A stretch of DNA of 64,000 bases from Flavilitoribacter sp020436695 (GCA_041392665.1 JAWKLQ010000035.1:33706-97705); one strand, 5' to 3'. Shown: positions 34,999 through 43,848, counted from the first letter of the stretch. Notes: generated from the sequence alone by a model not told the origin. Numbers and translations: made by a program.

Positions 34999-36090
34999 TT
35001 AGTTGTCGAGTGAAACTACCTGTACGGAATGTATGGTAACGTCCGAATTGTGCGGTACCAGGCAAAGCGCACCGGAAGGGTAATCGCCGGCTTCGAAGCC
35101 CTCAACGTCCCAGGTGGCCGGTTCTGCCTGAACGCTGGTCCACTGTTTGAATCGATAACGGGTTCGGCTGTCCGGCATGGTCTGTACCTGCGCTTTGATC
35201 GTCATCCTTTGCTCCGGGATCAGCCGGTTTCGTCCGGAGGCATATTGGATGGGCTTGTTCTTGTTGCCCCCATCAAAGAGTATGCGCCACTGGCAGCTGT
35301 CCAATTCGTTTTTCAGCAGAAATTCTCCCTGTGCACCCAGCGGATACCACTTCCGACTGGGTTGCCGGCCGTCGGTGTGATGCCCGCGCCAACGCAACGC
35401 TACACCGAAATGAGTGACATTGTAGGTAGGCGGGCCCGGTGCCGGCGGGATGAAACCATGTACGGTCAATTGTACAGTAGCCTCATAATCCGTCCAGGTG
35501 GTATCACCCATACTCAGTACCCGGTCGTAATAGGGAAGCACCGTGCGTACGCCGCTTGCGGTCGATTCCCACCGGCCGTCCACCACTTGGACCTGATTCT
35601 GAATATTTTCTCCTCCCGAAAAATTGACGGAGTAGGGGAGCGGCCATATTTCTTCCTTATCAACTATTACCTGCATCGTATCCGTAACCGGATCTCCCTG
35701 TTTGGGATAAACCCGGACGGTAAGTCTGTTGGTATCCAGCGGCATTTCATCCCAGGCCAGTTCTACGTTGAAATCTCCCGGCATGGCGAGCCGGTGTTGA
35801 TCGCTTCCCAGGGTCAGCGGCTGCTCCGGGCCGTCATTGACCTGAAAAAGGACCCGATCCAAATTTTCCGCATTGCTGATATTACCCAGAATATTAATCC
35901 AGCACTGAGCTTGTCCGATATGGCCAAATCGCTGTTGGTGTCCGTACCAAAAATCGATCGCCGGGGAAGTTGTCGTTGAGCTTACTTCACCGGGTACGGT
36001 TTCAGCCGGTACGTCCATTTTTTTACTTCCGGCGCAGGACAGGAATCCGCAAACGGACATCAGCAATACATATTCAAAATACTTTTTCAT
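34999..36090 (-). CDS. Hypothetical lipoprotein, LamG-like/carbohydrate-binding candidate
   Basis: 363 residues. The N-terminus (YVLLMSVCGFLSCAGSKK) is a lipoprotein signal with LSC lipobox. The middle has Ig-like strands (CWINILGNISNAENLDRVLF, LAWDEMPLDTNRLTVRVYP). The C-terminal half (GVRTVLPYYDRVLSMGDTTW, YEATVQLTVHGF, HFGVALRWRGHH, SGALCLVPHNSDVTIHSV) resembles a LamG/concanavalin-like lectin fold as in sugar-binding Bacteroidota lipoproteins. It is first in an operon with the SDR and FG-GAP genes. No enzymatic motif is seen. Confidence 0.7.
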   Translation of the reverse strand: MKKYFEYVLLMSVCGFLSCAGSKKMDVPAETVPGEVSSTTTSPAIDFWYGHQQRFGHIGQAQCWINILGNISNAENLDRVLFQVNDGPEQPLTLGSDQHRLAMPGDFNVELAWDEMPLDTNRLTVRVYPKQGDPVTDTMQVIVDKEEIWPLPYSVNFSGGENIQNQVQVVDGRWESTASGVRTVLPYYDRVLSMGDTTWTDYEATVQLTVHGFIPPAPGPPTYNVTHFGVALRWRGHHTDGRQPSRKWYPLGAQGEFLLKNELDSCQWRILFDGGNKNKPIQYASGRNRLIPEQRMTIKAQVQTMPDSRTRYRFKQWTSVQAEPATWDVEGFEAGDYPSGALCLVPHNSDVTIHSVQVVSLDN

Positions 36091-36287
36091 TTATTTATTC
36101 TCCGTCTCTAATAAATCTTTCTTGCCGGATGGTGTGATAAATTATCCAAAAAGTACAACTTAGCTGTCAGGTATCCTATTCTGGATGGTCTTAATTTCAT
36201 TTGTCGTTTCAAAGCCATTACAGATAGGTTGCTTATGGCCAGAAAATAAAGAATGCAATGCCGGATCGGAAAGCTAACTGGATCACT

Positions 36288-37142
36288 ATGCGCATCCTTA
36301 AACCGGGTATGCTGAGCTTACTGCAGGACGCCGGCCGGAACGGCTATCAGGCCTTTGGCTTACCGATAGGGGGCGCGCTGGATCGACAGGCAGCACAGGT
36401 TGCCAACTGGTTACTGGAACAATCACCGGACCATCCGGTGTTGGAGATAACCCTCCTTGGGCCGGAGATCGAATTTGAGGGACCGATTCAGATTGCGCTG
36501 ACCGGAGCGGATCTCAGCCCACAGATCAATGGTCAGCCCGCTGCTATGTACCGTACCTTATCCATATCGGCCGGTGATCATTTGTCCTTTGGCACCCGGG
36601 TACAGGGTTGTCGCGCTTATCTGGGAGTTCGTGGCGATTGGGATGTTCCCACCTGGCTGGGTAGTCAGAGTGCGCTTCGGGTAGGCGGGCAGATCTGGCC
36701 GTCCGGTAGCGTTTTGGAAAGAGGTCAGCAGCTACGCATACGTGGCGGTACGCCCATTGAGTCCAGGCAAGTGAAAAAAAGACCCTTCTATTCCGCTCAG
36801 GCAACTTTACGACTTATTCCCGGTCCGGAGTTTGATCGCTTTTCTCCGGCCAGCATTGACTATTTGACCAGTCACGCTTTCACTCTCAGCCCTGATTGCA
36901 GCCGGATGGGTTATCGGCTGGAAGAAGGTCTGCCGGATTACCGGCCCGGAGGAGAACTGATCTCCAGCGGCATTGTTCCCGGGACTATTCAGGTGCTGCC
37001 CTCCGGAAAGCTCATTGTGCTGCTGGCTGATGCACAAACCACCGGCGGCTATCCTCGTCTGGCCAATATTCAGGACCGTGATCTGGATGTGCCGGCTCAG
37101 CTCGCTCCGGGAGATAAGGTGAGATTTTTGCTGGATAATTAA
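36288..37142 (+). CDS. pxpC: 5-oxoprolinase subunit C / biotin-dependent carboxyltransferase-like
   Basis: 284 residues from ATG 36288 (MRILKPGMLSLLQDAGRNGY); an upstream in-frame ATG at 36258 adds ten residues. GMLSLLQDAGRNGYQAFGLP and GGALDRQAAQVANWLL open the KipA/PxpC family, with ALTGADLSPQING, RAYLGVRGDWDVP and LSPDCSRMGYRLEG-type segments. PxpC works with PxpA and PxpB in ATP-dependent opening of 5-oxoproline. Here no pxpA or pxpB is adjacent, which is unusual, so the name is by family only. The gene is divergent from the lipoprotein-SDR operon. Confidence 0.82.
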   Translation: MRILKPGMLSLLQDAGRNGYQAFGLPIGGALDRQAAQVANWLLEQSPDHPVLEITLLGPEIEFEGPIQIALTGADLSPQINGQPAAMYRTLSISAGDHLSFGTRVQGCRAYLGVRGDWDVPTWLGSQSALRVGGQIWPSGSVLERGQQLRIRGGTPIESRQVKKRPFYSAQATLRLIPGPEFDRFSPASIDYLTSHAFTLSPDCSRMGYRLEEGLPDYRPGGELISSGIVPGTIQVLPSGKLIVLLADAQTTGGYPRLANIQDRDLDVPAQLAPGDKVRFLLDN

Positions 37143-37613
37143 AGGCATTAAAAATAAAAAATGACAATTCGACTGCCCATCGCGCGCCCTTATCCCTAAA
37201 GGGGATCTCGCCTGCGGGCTGGGTTTTCCTTTAGGAATTAAAGGCGCGGGAGGCCTTTTCATATACGCAGGTTTTTTTTTTTTGAACAACACAATTGAAT
37301 ACTTCTATTCTGCAGGTTCAGGATATTTAGTTCGTTTTTTCTACATTTGTGCCCCTTTCCATGCCAAATTGCCCAGAGTACAGATGCTGTAAACCATTTG
37401 TTTATACTACTGGACATTTGGAACTTTGGACGTTGGGATTCATCCCAACATCCCAACATCCCAATATCCATTGGTCCAGTAATAAACCATTTGTTCTTTT
37501 TTAATGTGCAGGAGATTGATTATCAGCTTCCTATTTTGAGTTGAAATCCTGCAGTCGGCAATTGCCTTTTCACCCGGCCTGAAGCGTTCCTTTTTTTGAG
37601 AAATTTTTGAACC
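37143..37613. repeat. Gene-free spacer with inverted and word repeats
   Basis: From 37165 to 37255 CCTTATCCCTAAAGGGG, TTTCCTTTAGGAATT and GGCGCGGGAGG form imperfect inverted repeats. From 37410 to 37480 CTGGAC..GTCCAG enclose TTGGGAT (37433-37439) paired with ATCCCAA (37442-37448), and more ATCCCAAC copies. This is the GGGATGTTGGGAT word family in the opposite orientation. No gene is supported here. Confidence 0.6.
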
Positions 37614-37639
37614 TTATTTATACTTTTTTGTATAAATAA
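37614..37639. promoter_or_regulatory. Perfect 26-bp palindrome, candidate SUF-operon operator
   Basis: TTATTTATAC (37614-37623), six T, then GTATAAATAA (37630-37639): perfect 10-base arms. It lies 4 bases upstream of the TACCTTTG element and overlaps where RNA polymerase would bind. The same operon ends with an Rrf2-type regulator having three Cys. Inference: this is that regulator's binding site, sensing iron-sulfur status. Confidence 0.6.
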
Positions 37640-37643
37640 CACC

Positions 37644-37651
37644 TACCTTTG
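37644..37651 (+). promoter_or_regulatory. -7 element of the suf promoter (TACCTTTG)
   Basis: Exact TAnnTTTG match. No TTG at the usual 19-21 bases upstream; the palindrome occupies that place, consistent with regulated use. Transcription would start near 37658, leaving a leader of about 170 bases that contains GTTGTCA..TGACAAC and GCTGTTA..TAACAGC arms. Confidence 0.5.
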
Positions 37652-37829
37652 TGTAGAATTAGTCTAAATAACGAAAGACAGTCGGCTGTTAGCATTGATC
37701 AGTTGTCATTTGAATAGAGTACTAAAATCGACAAACTGATGGGCCACTCAACATGGATTAAGATGATGAAATCGCATGTTTGCCAAAACCCTTAACAGCT
37801 GACCACTGACAACCAGAAAAATAGACCGT

Positions 37830-39275
37830 ATGAGTGATTCAATGCAAACCCTTGAGGCGCATACCAGGAGCGACTACAAGTATGGCTTCACCAGCAATAT
37901 CGATTCTGAAACCTTGCCCAAAGGATTGAATGAAGAGGTGGTACGCCAGATATCTGCTAAAAAGGGAGAGCCTGAATTTCTGCTGGAATGGCGCCTGAAT
38001 GCCTTTCGCCAATGGCAAAAAATGGTGGAGCCGAAGTGGCCCAACGTACACTATCCGGAAATTGATTTTCAGGATATCATCTACTATGCTGCTCCTAAGA
38101 AGAAGCCGGTATTGAACAGTCTGGATGAAGCCGATCCGGAGCTGATCCGGACCTTCGAAAAACTGGGTATCCCTTTGGATGAGCAGAAGATCCTGGCCGG
38201 TGTGGCCGTAGACGCAGTGATCGATAGTGTTTCGGTGAAAACCACCTACAAGGAGAAACTGGCGGAGCTCGGCATCATATTTTCCTCCTTCAGTGAAGCG
38301 GTAAAAGACCATCCCGAGTTGATCAAAAAGTATCTGGGTTCTGTGGTACCGCCAACCGATAATTTCTACGCTGCGCTGAACTCGGCGGTATTCAGCGACG
38401 GATCATTTGTATTCATTCCTAAGGGCGTACGTTGCCCCATGGAGTTGTCCACTTACTTCCGGATCAATGAACGCAATACCGGTCAGTTTGAACGTACGCT
38501 GATCGTGGCCGAAGAAGGTAGTCATGTGAGCTATCTGGAAGGTTGTACTGCTCCTATGCGCGATGAAAACCAGCTGCATGCAGCAGTGGTAGAACTCATA
38601 GCACTGGAAGATGCAACCATCAAATATTCTACGGTGCAAAACTGGTATCCCGGCGACAAGGAAGGCAAAGGCGGTATTTACAACTTTGTGACCAAGCGTG
38701 GGATCTGCGCCGGCGATCGTTCCAAGATCACCTGGACGCAGGTAGAAACCGGTTCCTCCATCACCTGGAAATATCCGAGCTGTATCCTCAAAGGAGACCA
38801 TTCTGTAGGAGAATTCTATTCCGTTGCTGTAACCAATAACTATCAGCAGGCAGATACCGGTACCAAGATGATCCACCTGGGTAAGAATACCCGCAGTACG
38901 ATCATCTCTAAAGGTATCTCGGCCGGTAGAAGCCACAACTCATACCGCGGATTGGTGAAAGTGGGCAAGAAAGCAGAAAATGCGCACAACTTCTCTCAAT
39001 GTGATTCCCTGCTGATGGGGGATCGCTGCGGCGCGCATACTTTCCCCTACCTGGAAGTTGAGAACAATACGGCCAAGGTAGAACACGAGGCCACCACTTC
39101 CAAGATCGGTGAAGATCAGTTGTTCTATCTGCAACAGCGCGGCATCAGTGAAGAAGATGCTATCAACATGATCGTAAACGGCTACTGCAAAGAGGTATTT
39201 AATGAATTGCCGATGGAGTTCGCTGTAGAAGCGCAAAAACTCCTGGCCATCAGCCTTGAAGGTAGTGTAGGATAA
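37830..39275 (+). CDS. sufB: Fe-S cluster assembly scaffold SufB
   Basis: 481 residues, normal for SufB. With SufC and SufD it forms the scaffold complex on which iron-sulfur clusters are built, in the cytoplasm. Visible: FSDGSFVFIPKGVRCPMELSTYFRIN, SHVSYLEGCTAPMRDENQLH (conserved Cys), NFVTKRGICAGDRSKITWTQVETGS, SKGISAGRSHNSYRGLVKV, CDSLLMGDRCGAHTFPYLEV and EDQLFYLQQRGISEEDA. First gene of the suf operon; the gap to sufC (109 bases) is filled by the AGTCGTAAGTC hairpin repeat. Confidence 0.97.
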   Translation: MSDSMQTLEAHTRSDYKYGFTSNIDSETLPKGLNEEVVRQISAKKGEPEFLLEWRLNAFRQWQKMVEPKWPNVHYPEIDFQDIIYYAAPKKKPVLNSLDEADPELIRTFEKLGIPLDEQKILAGVAVDAVIDSVSVKTTYKEKLAELGIIFSSFSEAVKDHPELIKKYLGSVVPPTDNFYAALNSAVFSDGSFVFIPKGVRCPMELSTYFRINERNTGQFERTLIVAEEGSHVSYLEGCTAPMRDENQLHAAVVELIALEDATIKYSTVQNWYPGDKEGKGGIYNFVTKRGICAGDRSKITWTQVETGSSITWKYPSCILKGDHSVGEFYSVAVTNNYQQADTGTKMIHLGKNTRSTIISKGISAGRSHNSYRGLVKVGKKAENAHNFSQCDSLLMGDRCGAHTFPYLEVENNTAKVEHEATTSKIGEDQLFYLQQRGISEEDAINMIVNGYCKEVFNELPMEFAVEAQKLLAISLEGSVG

Positions 39276-39289
39276 TAGTCTTCTAGTCG

Positions 39290-39357
39290 TTAGTCGACAA
39301 GTCGTAAGTCACGGATGACTGCTCGACTAAAGACTTACGACTAAGTGACTTACGACT
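39290..39357 (+). repeat. Nested hairpin word repeat between sufB and sufC
   Basis: AGTCGTAAGTCAC (39300-39312) and GTGACTTACGACT (39345-39357) are perfect 13-base arms; TTAGTCGA (39290-39297) and TCGACTAA (39323-39330) form a competing pair. The repeat would fold in the operon mRNA. Confidence 0.75.
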
Positions 39358-39384
39358 TTCGACTAATACTAAAATTCCATTTTA

Positions 39385-40143
39385 ATGCTTTCTATAAAGA
39401 ATCTACAAGCCAACATTGAAGATAAAGAGATCCTCCGGGGAATTAACCTGGACATCAAACCGGGAGAGATCCATGCCATTATGGGACCTAACGGGTCTGG
39501 TAAAAGTACCCTGGCCAACGTGCTTGCCGGTCGTGAAGAGTACGAGGTAACCGGTGGTTCCATCGATTTTGAAGGTGAAGACCTCCTGGAGATGGAAGTG
39601 GATGAACGTGCCCAGAAAGGCATCTTCCTCGCCTTCCAGTATCCGGTGGAGATCCCCGGTGTGAGTACGGCTACTTTTTTGAAGAGTGCCGTGAATGCCC
39701 AGCGCGAAGCCCGCGGTGAGCAGGAACTCAAAGCCATCGATATGCTCAAACTGCTGCGTGAAAAGACGAAAATGGTGGGCATGGATGAAAAATTCCTGCA
39801 ACGCTCCCTGAATGAAGGCTTTTCCGGTGGTGAGAAAAAGCGCAATGAAATGTTGCAGATGGCGCTGCTGGAACCGAAACTGGCCATTCTGGATGAAACC
39901 GATTCCGGTCTGGATATTGATGCACTGAAGATCGTTGCCGATGTAGTGAATCAGATGCGTGATCAAAAGCGCTCTTTCCTCATCGTAACGCACTATCAAC
40001 GTCTGCTGAATTACATCGTTCCGGATTTCGTGCACGTACTTTATAAAGGACGCATCGTAAAATCCGGCGATAAGACGTTGGCCCATAAACTGGAGGCAGA
40101 AGGATACGATTGGATCAAGGCGGAAGCAGAAGCAGTGCTCTAA
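39385..40143 (+). CDS. sufC: Fe-S assembly ATPase SufC
   Basis: 252 residues. ABC-type ATPase of the SufBCD complex. Walker A is GPNGSGKSTLANVLAG (~residues 34-49); the Q-loop is FLAFQYPVEIPGVS; the signature is GFSGGEKKRNEMLQM; Walker B is LAILDETDSGLDIDAL; the switch His is in VTHYQRLL. The D-S-G-L-D form after Walker B is typical of SufC. Its ATP hydrolysis drives changes in SufB-SufD. It lies between repeat-filled gaps inside the operon. Confidence 0.97.
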   Translation: MLSIKNLQANIEDKEILRGINLDIKPGEIHAIMGPNGSGKSTLANVLAGREEYEVTGGSIDFEGEDLLEMEVDERAQKGIFLAFQYPVEIPGVSTATFLKSAVNAQREARGEQELKAIDMLKLLREKTKMVGMDEKFLQRSLNEGFSGGEKKRNEMLQMALLEPKLAILDETDSGLDIDALKIVADVVNQMRDQKRSFLIVTHYQRLLNYIVPDFVHVLYKGRIVKSGDKTLAHKLEAEGYDWIKAEAEAVL

Positions 40144-40331
40144 ACTGCGGCATTGTCGTCAACACAAGTGGAGTAATGATCAGTAAGATGATTAGTTATT
40201 TCCCATAACTACCTTTCACCCCGAAGGTAGGATTGGTTTTTAATCTGCCTTCAATGTTTTTCGGTATGGAGTCTCCTCTTGGGGAGATGCCGAAGGCAGA
40301 GGGGCCTCACTCCTAAAAGAGCGATTATTTT
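40144..40331. repeat. Spacer between sufC and sufD with inverted repeat
   Basis: 188 bases without a gene. CTTTCACCCCGAAGGTAG and CTCCTCTTGGGGAG..GCCGAAGGC..AGAGG give imperfect arms (GCCTTC/GAAGGC and CCTCTT/AGAGG) of the type scattered in Bacteroidota intergenic DNA. No promoter recognised. Confidence 0.4.
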
Positions 40332-41672
40332 ATGTCAACAGCAATAGCACAAGATAGATACTCCGAAGTTAAGGACAGGTTTCGCTCCTTATTCAATGTC
40401 TTCGAGCATGCTCTGAACGGTCACCGGGACGATCAACTGCACGGCTTCCGCAAAGCCGGTATTCAGCGGTTGGATGCGCTGGATTTTCCGACCCGCCGTG
40501 ACGAGAACTGGAAATATACCAGTCTGAACCCGCTGCTGCAACTACCTCTGCAAGACAGTTACGCTGTGACGGTGGATGCCGCTACGATCGATCAACTGGC
40601 TATTCCGGAACTGGATGCCTGTCGCCTGGTCTTGGTGAACGGTATACTGCAGCCGGAGCTTTGCGGACTGGATCAATTGCCGGAAGGCATGAGCCTGCTG
40701 AGCCTGGAAGAAGCCTTCGAAGACAGTGAAGTACAGGTGCAGGTAAAGGAAATGCTGGAAGCATCCGTGCAGAACGAACACAACCCGTTCTCTGCCCTTA
40801 ACGTGGCTTTCGCCCGGAATGGCTTTTTCCTGAAAGTGGCAGCCAATACCGTAGTGGAACGCCCACTACACATCATGCATATAGCAGCTCCAACCGAGGG
40901 GCCGGTATTCATCAATCCGCAACTGTTGGTAGTGACCGGTGCGCACAGTGAGGCCTCCGTGGTGGAGACGTATCACGCGCTGGATGGTGCGAATGAGGCT
41001 TACTTCACCAATGTGCTGACCCGGGTTACGGTTGGTGTAAATGCTCATTTCTATCATTATCGTATCCAAAAGGAATCGGAAGCTGCTTACCTGATCAGTA
41101 ATATTGATGTAGAGCAGCAGCAGGATAGTACCTATTCTTCCTATCTGGTAGATCTTGGTGGCACTCTGGTACGCAACAACCTGAGTACTGTTCTGAAAGG
41201 ACAGAATACCATGACCAATTATTACGGCGTGTACGTAGCCAAAGATCGCCAGCATCTTGATAACCAGACTTTCCTGGATCACGCATTACCACACTGTGGC
41301 AGTAATGAGCTCTACAAAGGCATCCTGGATGACCGGGGCCGTGGTGTGTTTAACGGTAAGGTGATCGTACGTCAGGACGCACAGAAGACCAATGCTTTCC
41401 AGCAGAACAGCAGCTTGGTGCTGTCGAATACTGCGGCCATGGATACCAAACCGCAGTTGGAGATCTTTGCCGATGATGTACGTTGCAGCCATGGCGCCAC
41501 CATCGGACAGTTGGACGAGACCTCTGTGTTCTATCTGCGTAGCCGGGGTATTAACGAAGCCCAGGCGCGGCAACTGCTTCAGCAGGCATTCCTATTGGAA
41601 GTAGTGGAAAATATGCCGATCGATGCGGTGCGGGAGTATGCGGAGACTTTGATCGCTGAAAAATTGCAGTGA
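40332..41672 (+). CDS. sufD: Fe-S cluster assembly protein SufD
   Basis: 446 residues. SufB paralogue and partner. The N-terminus has DFPTRRDENWKYTSLNPLL, the usual SufD opening. The core has EASVVETYHALDG, YLISNIDVEQQQDSTYSSY, the fold-end KTNAFQQNSSLVLSNTAAMDT and PQLEIFADDVRCSHGATIGQ with the conserved Cys-Ser-His, then LDETSVFYLRSRGI and EARQLLQQAFLLEV. It supplies a ligand for the nascent cluster at the SufB-SufD interface. It is third in the operon and 29 bases before sufS. Confidence 0.96.
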   Translation: MSTAIAQDRYSEVKDRFRSLFNVFEHALNGHRDDQLHGFRKAGIQRLDALDFPTRRDENWKYTSLNPLLQLPLQDSYAVTVDAATIDQLAIPELDACRLVLVNGILQPELCGLDQLPEGMSLLSLEEAFEDSEVQVQVKEMLEASVQNEHNPFSALNVAFARNGFFLKVAANTVVERPLHIMHIAAPTEGPVFINPQLLVVTGAHSEASVVETYHALDGANEAYFTNVLTRVTVGVNAHFYHYRIQKESEAAYLISNIDVEQQQDSTYSSYLVDLGGTLVRNNLSTVLKGQNTMTNYYGVYVAKDRQHLDNQTFLDHALPHCGSNELYKGILDDRGRGVFNGKVIVRQDAQKTNAFQQNSSLVLSNTAAMDTKPQLEIFADDVRCSHGATIGQLDETSVFYLRSRGINEAQARQLLQQAFLLEVVENMPIDAVREYAETLIAEKLQ

Positions 41673-41701
41673 GGATTTGGAAAGTCTAAAAAATAAAAGG
41701 C

Positions 41702-42952
41702 ATGAACAAATCAAGCGTCGATATAGCCATTCCTTCATTGGACGTGAGTAAGATCCGGGCCGATTTCCCGCTGTTGCAGCGTGAAATGAACGGTAAGCCC
41801 ATCGTATTTCTTGATAGTGCTGCTTCCAGCCAGAAACCGCAATACGTGATCGATGCGATGGACCGGTACTACAGCCGGCAACACGCCAATGTGCATCGTG
41901 GAGTATATCAACTGAGTCAGGAAGCGACGGATGCCTTTGAGCGGGCACGGGAACTGGTGCGCGGCTTTATCAATGCCAAAAGCGACAAAGAGATCATTTT
42001 TACCCGGGGTACGACGGAAGGGATCAATCTGGTGGCCGCTTCCTTTGGAGGCAAGTTTTTGCAGGAAGGGGATGAAGTGATCATTTCGTACCTGGAGCAT
42101 CATTCCAATATCGTTCCCTGGCAGCTGATCTGTGAGCAAAAAGGAGCCAAACTACAGGTGATCCCCATTAACGAGAAGGGCGAACTAGACATGGGCGCTT
42201 ACGCCGAATTGCTTTCCGAACGGACTAAGATCGTTGCCGTAAATCACGTATCCAATGCGCTGGGCACGATCAATCCCGTGCGAGCCATCATTGAAGCGGC
42301 CCACGAAAGAAATATTCCTGTCCTGCTGGATGGCGCACAGGCTATTCCTCATATGCAGGTAGATGTGCAGGAACTGGATGCTGATTTTTATGCCTTTTCC
42401 GGCCATAAGATGCTGGGCCCTACCGGTATCGGCGTATTGTACGGCAAAAGCAGCTGGCTGGAAGCCATGCCGCCTTATCACGGTGGAGGAGAAATGATCC
42501 ATACTGTTACTTTTGAGAAAACGACTTACGCCGAACTGCCGCACAAATTCGAAGCCGGCACTCCGGATATCGCAGGTGCTGTAGGCCTGGGTGCTGCCGT
42601 GGAATATATGACGGCTATCGGGTACGAGGCACTCAGCCGGCACGAGCATGAACTGCTGGAATATGCTACCGAACGACTCCTTCAGATCGAAGGATTACGC
42701 ATTTACGGAACAGCCGATGAAAAAGCCGGAGTGATCTCTTTCCTGGTAGACGATATACACCCTTATGATCTGGGTACGCTGCTGGATAAGCAGGGTATTG
42801 CCGTTCGTACCGGGCATCATTGCACCCAGCCTTTGATGGACTATTTCGGAATTCCGGGAACCGTGCGGGCGTCTTTTGCAGTGTACAATAACCGGGAGGA
42901 TATTGATAAACTGGTAGCCGGAGTAGAACGGGCAGTAAAAATGTTGAAATGA
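41702..42952 (+). CDS. sufS: Cysteine desulfurase SufS
   Basis: 416 residues. PLP enzyme that takes sulfur from cysteine as a persulfide. Visible: VFLDSAASSQKPQYVIDAM, TRGTTEGINLVAASF, YLEHHSNIVPWQL, VNHVSNALGTINPV, LLDGAQAIPHMQVDVQ, SGHKMLGPTGIGVLYG with the PLP Lys, and AVRTGHHCTQPLMDYFG with the catalytic Cys, the group-II loop. It hands sulfur to SufE encoded two positions on. The stop codon abuts the next word repeat. Confidence 0.97.
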   Translation: MNKSSVDIAIPSLDVSKIRADFPLLQREMNGKPIVFLDSAASSQKPQYVIDAMDRYYSRQHANVHRGVYQLSQEATDAFERARELVRGFINAKSDKEIIFTRGTTEGINLVAASFGGKFLQEGDEVIISYLEHHSNIVPWQLICEQKGAKLQVIPINEKGELDMGAYAELLSERTKIVAVNHVSNALGTINPVRAIIEAAHERNIPVLLDGAQAIPHMQVDVQELDADFYAFSGHKMLGPTGIGVLYGKSSWLEAMPPYHGGGEMIHTVTFEKTTYAELPHKFEAGTPDIAGAVGLGAAVEYMTAIGYEALSRHEHELLEYATERLLQIEGLRIYGTADEKAGVISFLVDDIHPYDLGTLLDKQGIAVRTGHHCTQPLMDYFGIPGTVRASFAVYNNREDIDKLVAGVERAVKMLK

Positions 42953-43019
42953 GTCGTAAGTCTATCAGTGGTAAGTCACTGGTCCGACTGGCTGACTTAC
43001 GACTAACAGACTTACGACT
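42952..43019 (+). repeat. Hairpin word repeat between sufS and sufE
   Basis: AGTCGTAAGTCT (42952-42963) and AGACTTACGACT (43008-43019) are perfect 12-base arms; TGGTAAGTCA/TGACTTAC inner copies and CTTACGACTG outer copies add to it. Same word as the sufB-sufC gap. Confidence 0.75.
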
Positions 43020-43035
43020 TACGACTGATTAACTT

Positions 43036-43455
43036 ATGACCATCAACGAAATCCAAGACGAGATCATCAGTGAATTTTCTTTTTTCGATGACTGGATGGA
43101 CAAGTACGAATACATCATCGAGTTGGGAAAGGATCTGCCGCTGATCGACGAGCAATATAAAACGGAGGGCCACTTGATTAAGGGCTGTCAGAGCCTGGTG
43201 TGGCTGCACGCGGAAGAAGAAGACGGTGTGGTGAAGTTTACGGCGGATAGTGACGCCATTATCACCAAAGGCCTGATCGCATTGATGATCCGGGTGCTTT
43301 CCGGGCAGAGCCCCAAAGATATTGCCGAAGCGGACCTCTACTTCATCAACAAGATCGGCTTACAGGAGCATTTGTCGCCAACCCGTGCCAATGGCCTGTT
43401 GAGTATGGTGAAACAAATGAAACTCTACGGATTGGCACTGCAGGCCAAAAATTAA
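43036..43455 (+). CDS. sufE: Sulfur-accepting protein SufE
   Basis: 139 residues. SufE takes the persulfide from SufS and delivers it to SufB. The N-terminal FSFFDDWMDKYEYIIELGKDLP and the acceptor loop HLIKGCQSLVWLHAE, where the Cys accepts sulfur, are typical; GLIALMIRVLSGQSPKDIAEAD and LQEHLSPTRANGLLSM complete the family pattern. Only 4 bases separate it from the DUF59 gene. Confidence 0.96.
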   Translation: MTINEIQDEIISEFSFFDDWMDKYEYIIELGKDLPLIDEQYKTEGHLIKGCQSLVWLHAEEEDGVVKFTADSDAIITKGLIALMIRVLSGQSPKDIAEADLYFINKIGLQEHLSPTRANGLLSMVKQMKLYGLALQAKN

Positions 43456-43459
43456 AGGA

Positions 43460-43783
43460 ATGGAATCCAGTAGTCAACACAGTGAGATGAAGGACCGGAT
43501 CATTGAAGTGATCAAGACCGTATACGATCCTGAGATCCCCGTCGATATCTATGAATTGGGGTTGATCTACGATATCGAAATCACCGAAGAAGGACAGGTC
43601 ATCATTAAAATGACCTTGACCACTCCGATGTGCCCGGTAGCGGATTCCCTACCGATGGAAGTTCAGGAAAAGATAATGGGCGTTGAAGGGGTGACGGATG
43701 TCGATCTACAGGTCGTCTTCGACCCTCCCTGGAGCAAAGATCTGATGAGTGAGGAAGCGCGCTTTGCTTTAGATATGTTTTAG
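43460..43783 (+). CDS. DUF59/MIP18-family Fe-S assembly factor (SufT-like)
   Basis: 107 residues. VIKTVYDPEIPVDIYELGLIYDI and MTLTTPMCPVADSLPMEV are DUF59 signatures; the single Cys in TPMCP is conserved and metal- or cluster-related. Homologues (SufT, MIP18) help Fe-S cluster maturation or trafficking. The AAAGGA ribosome site and four-base gap after sufE put it in the same operon. Some such proteins are longer SufT; this one is the stand-alone domain. Confidence 0.92.
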   Translation: MESSSQHSEMKDRIIEVIKTVYDPEIPVDIYELGLIYDIEITEEGQVIIKMTLTTPMCPVADSLPMEVQEKIMGVEGVTDVDLQVVFDPPWSKDLMSEEARFALDMF

Positions 43784-43848
43784 AAGAGCATGGCTTGCAT
43801 GGTGAATTATTATGCCAATCCTTGCCGGCTCCAACCAAAAATAAAACC

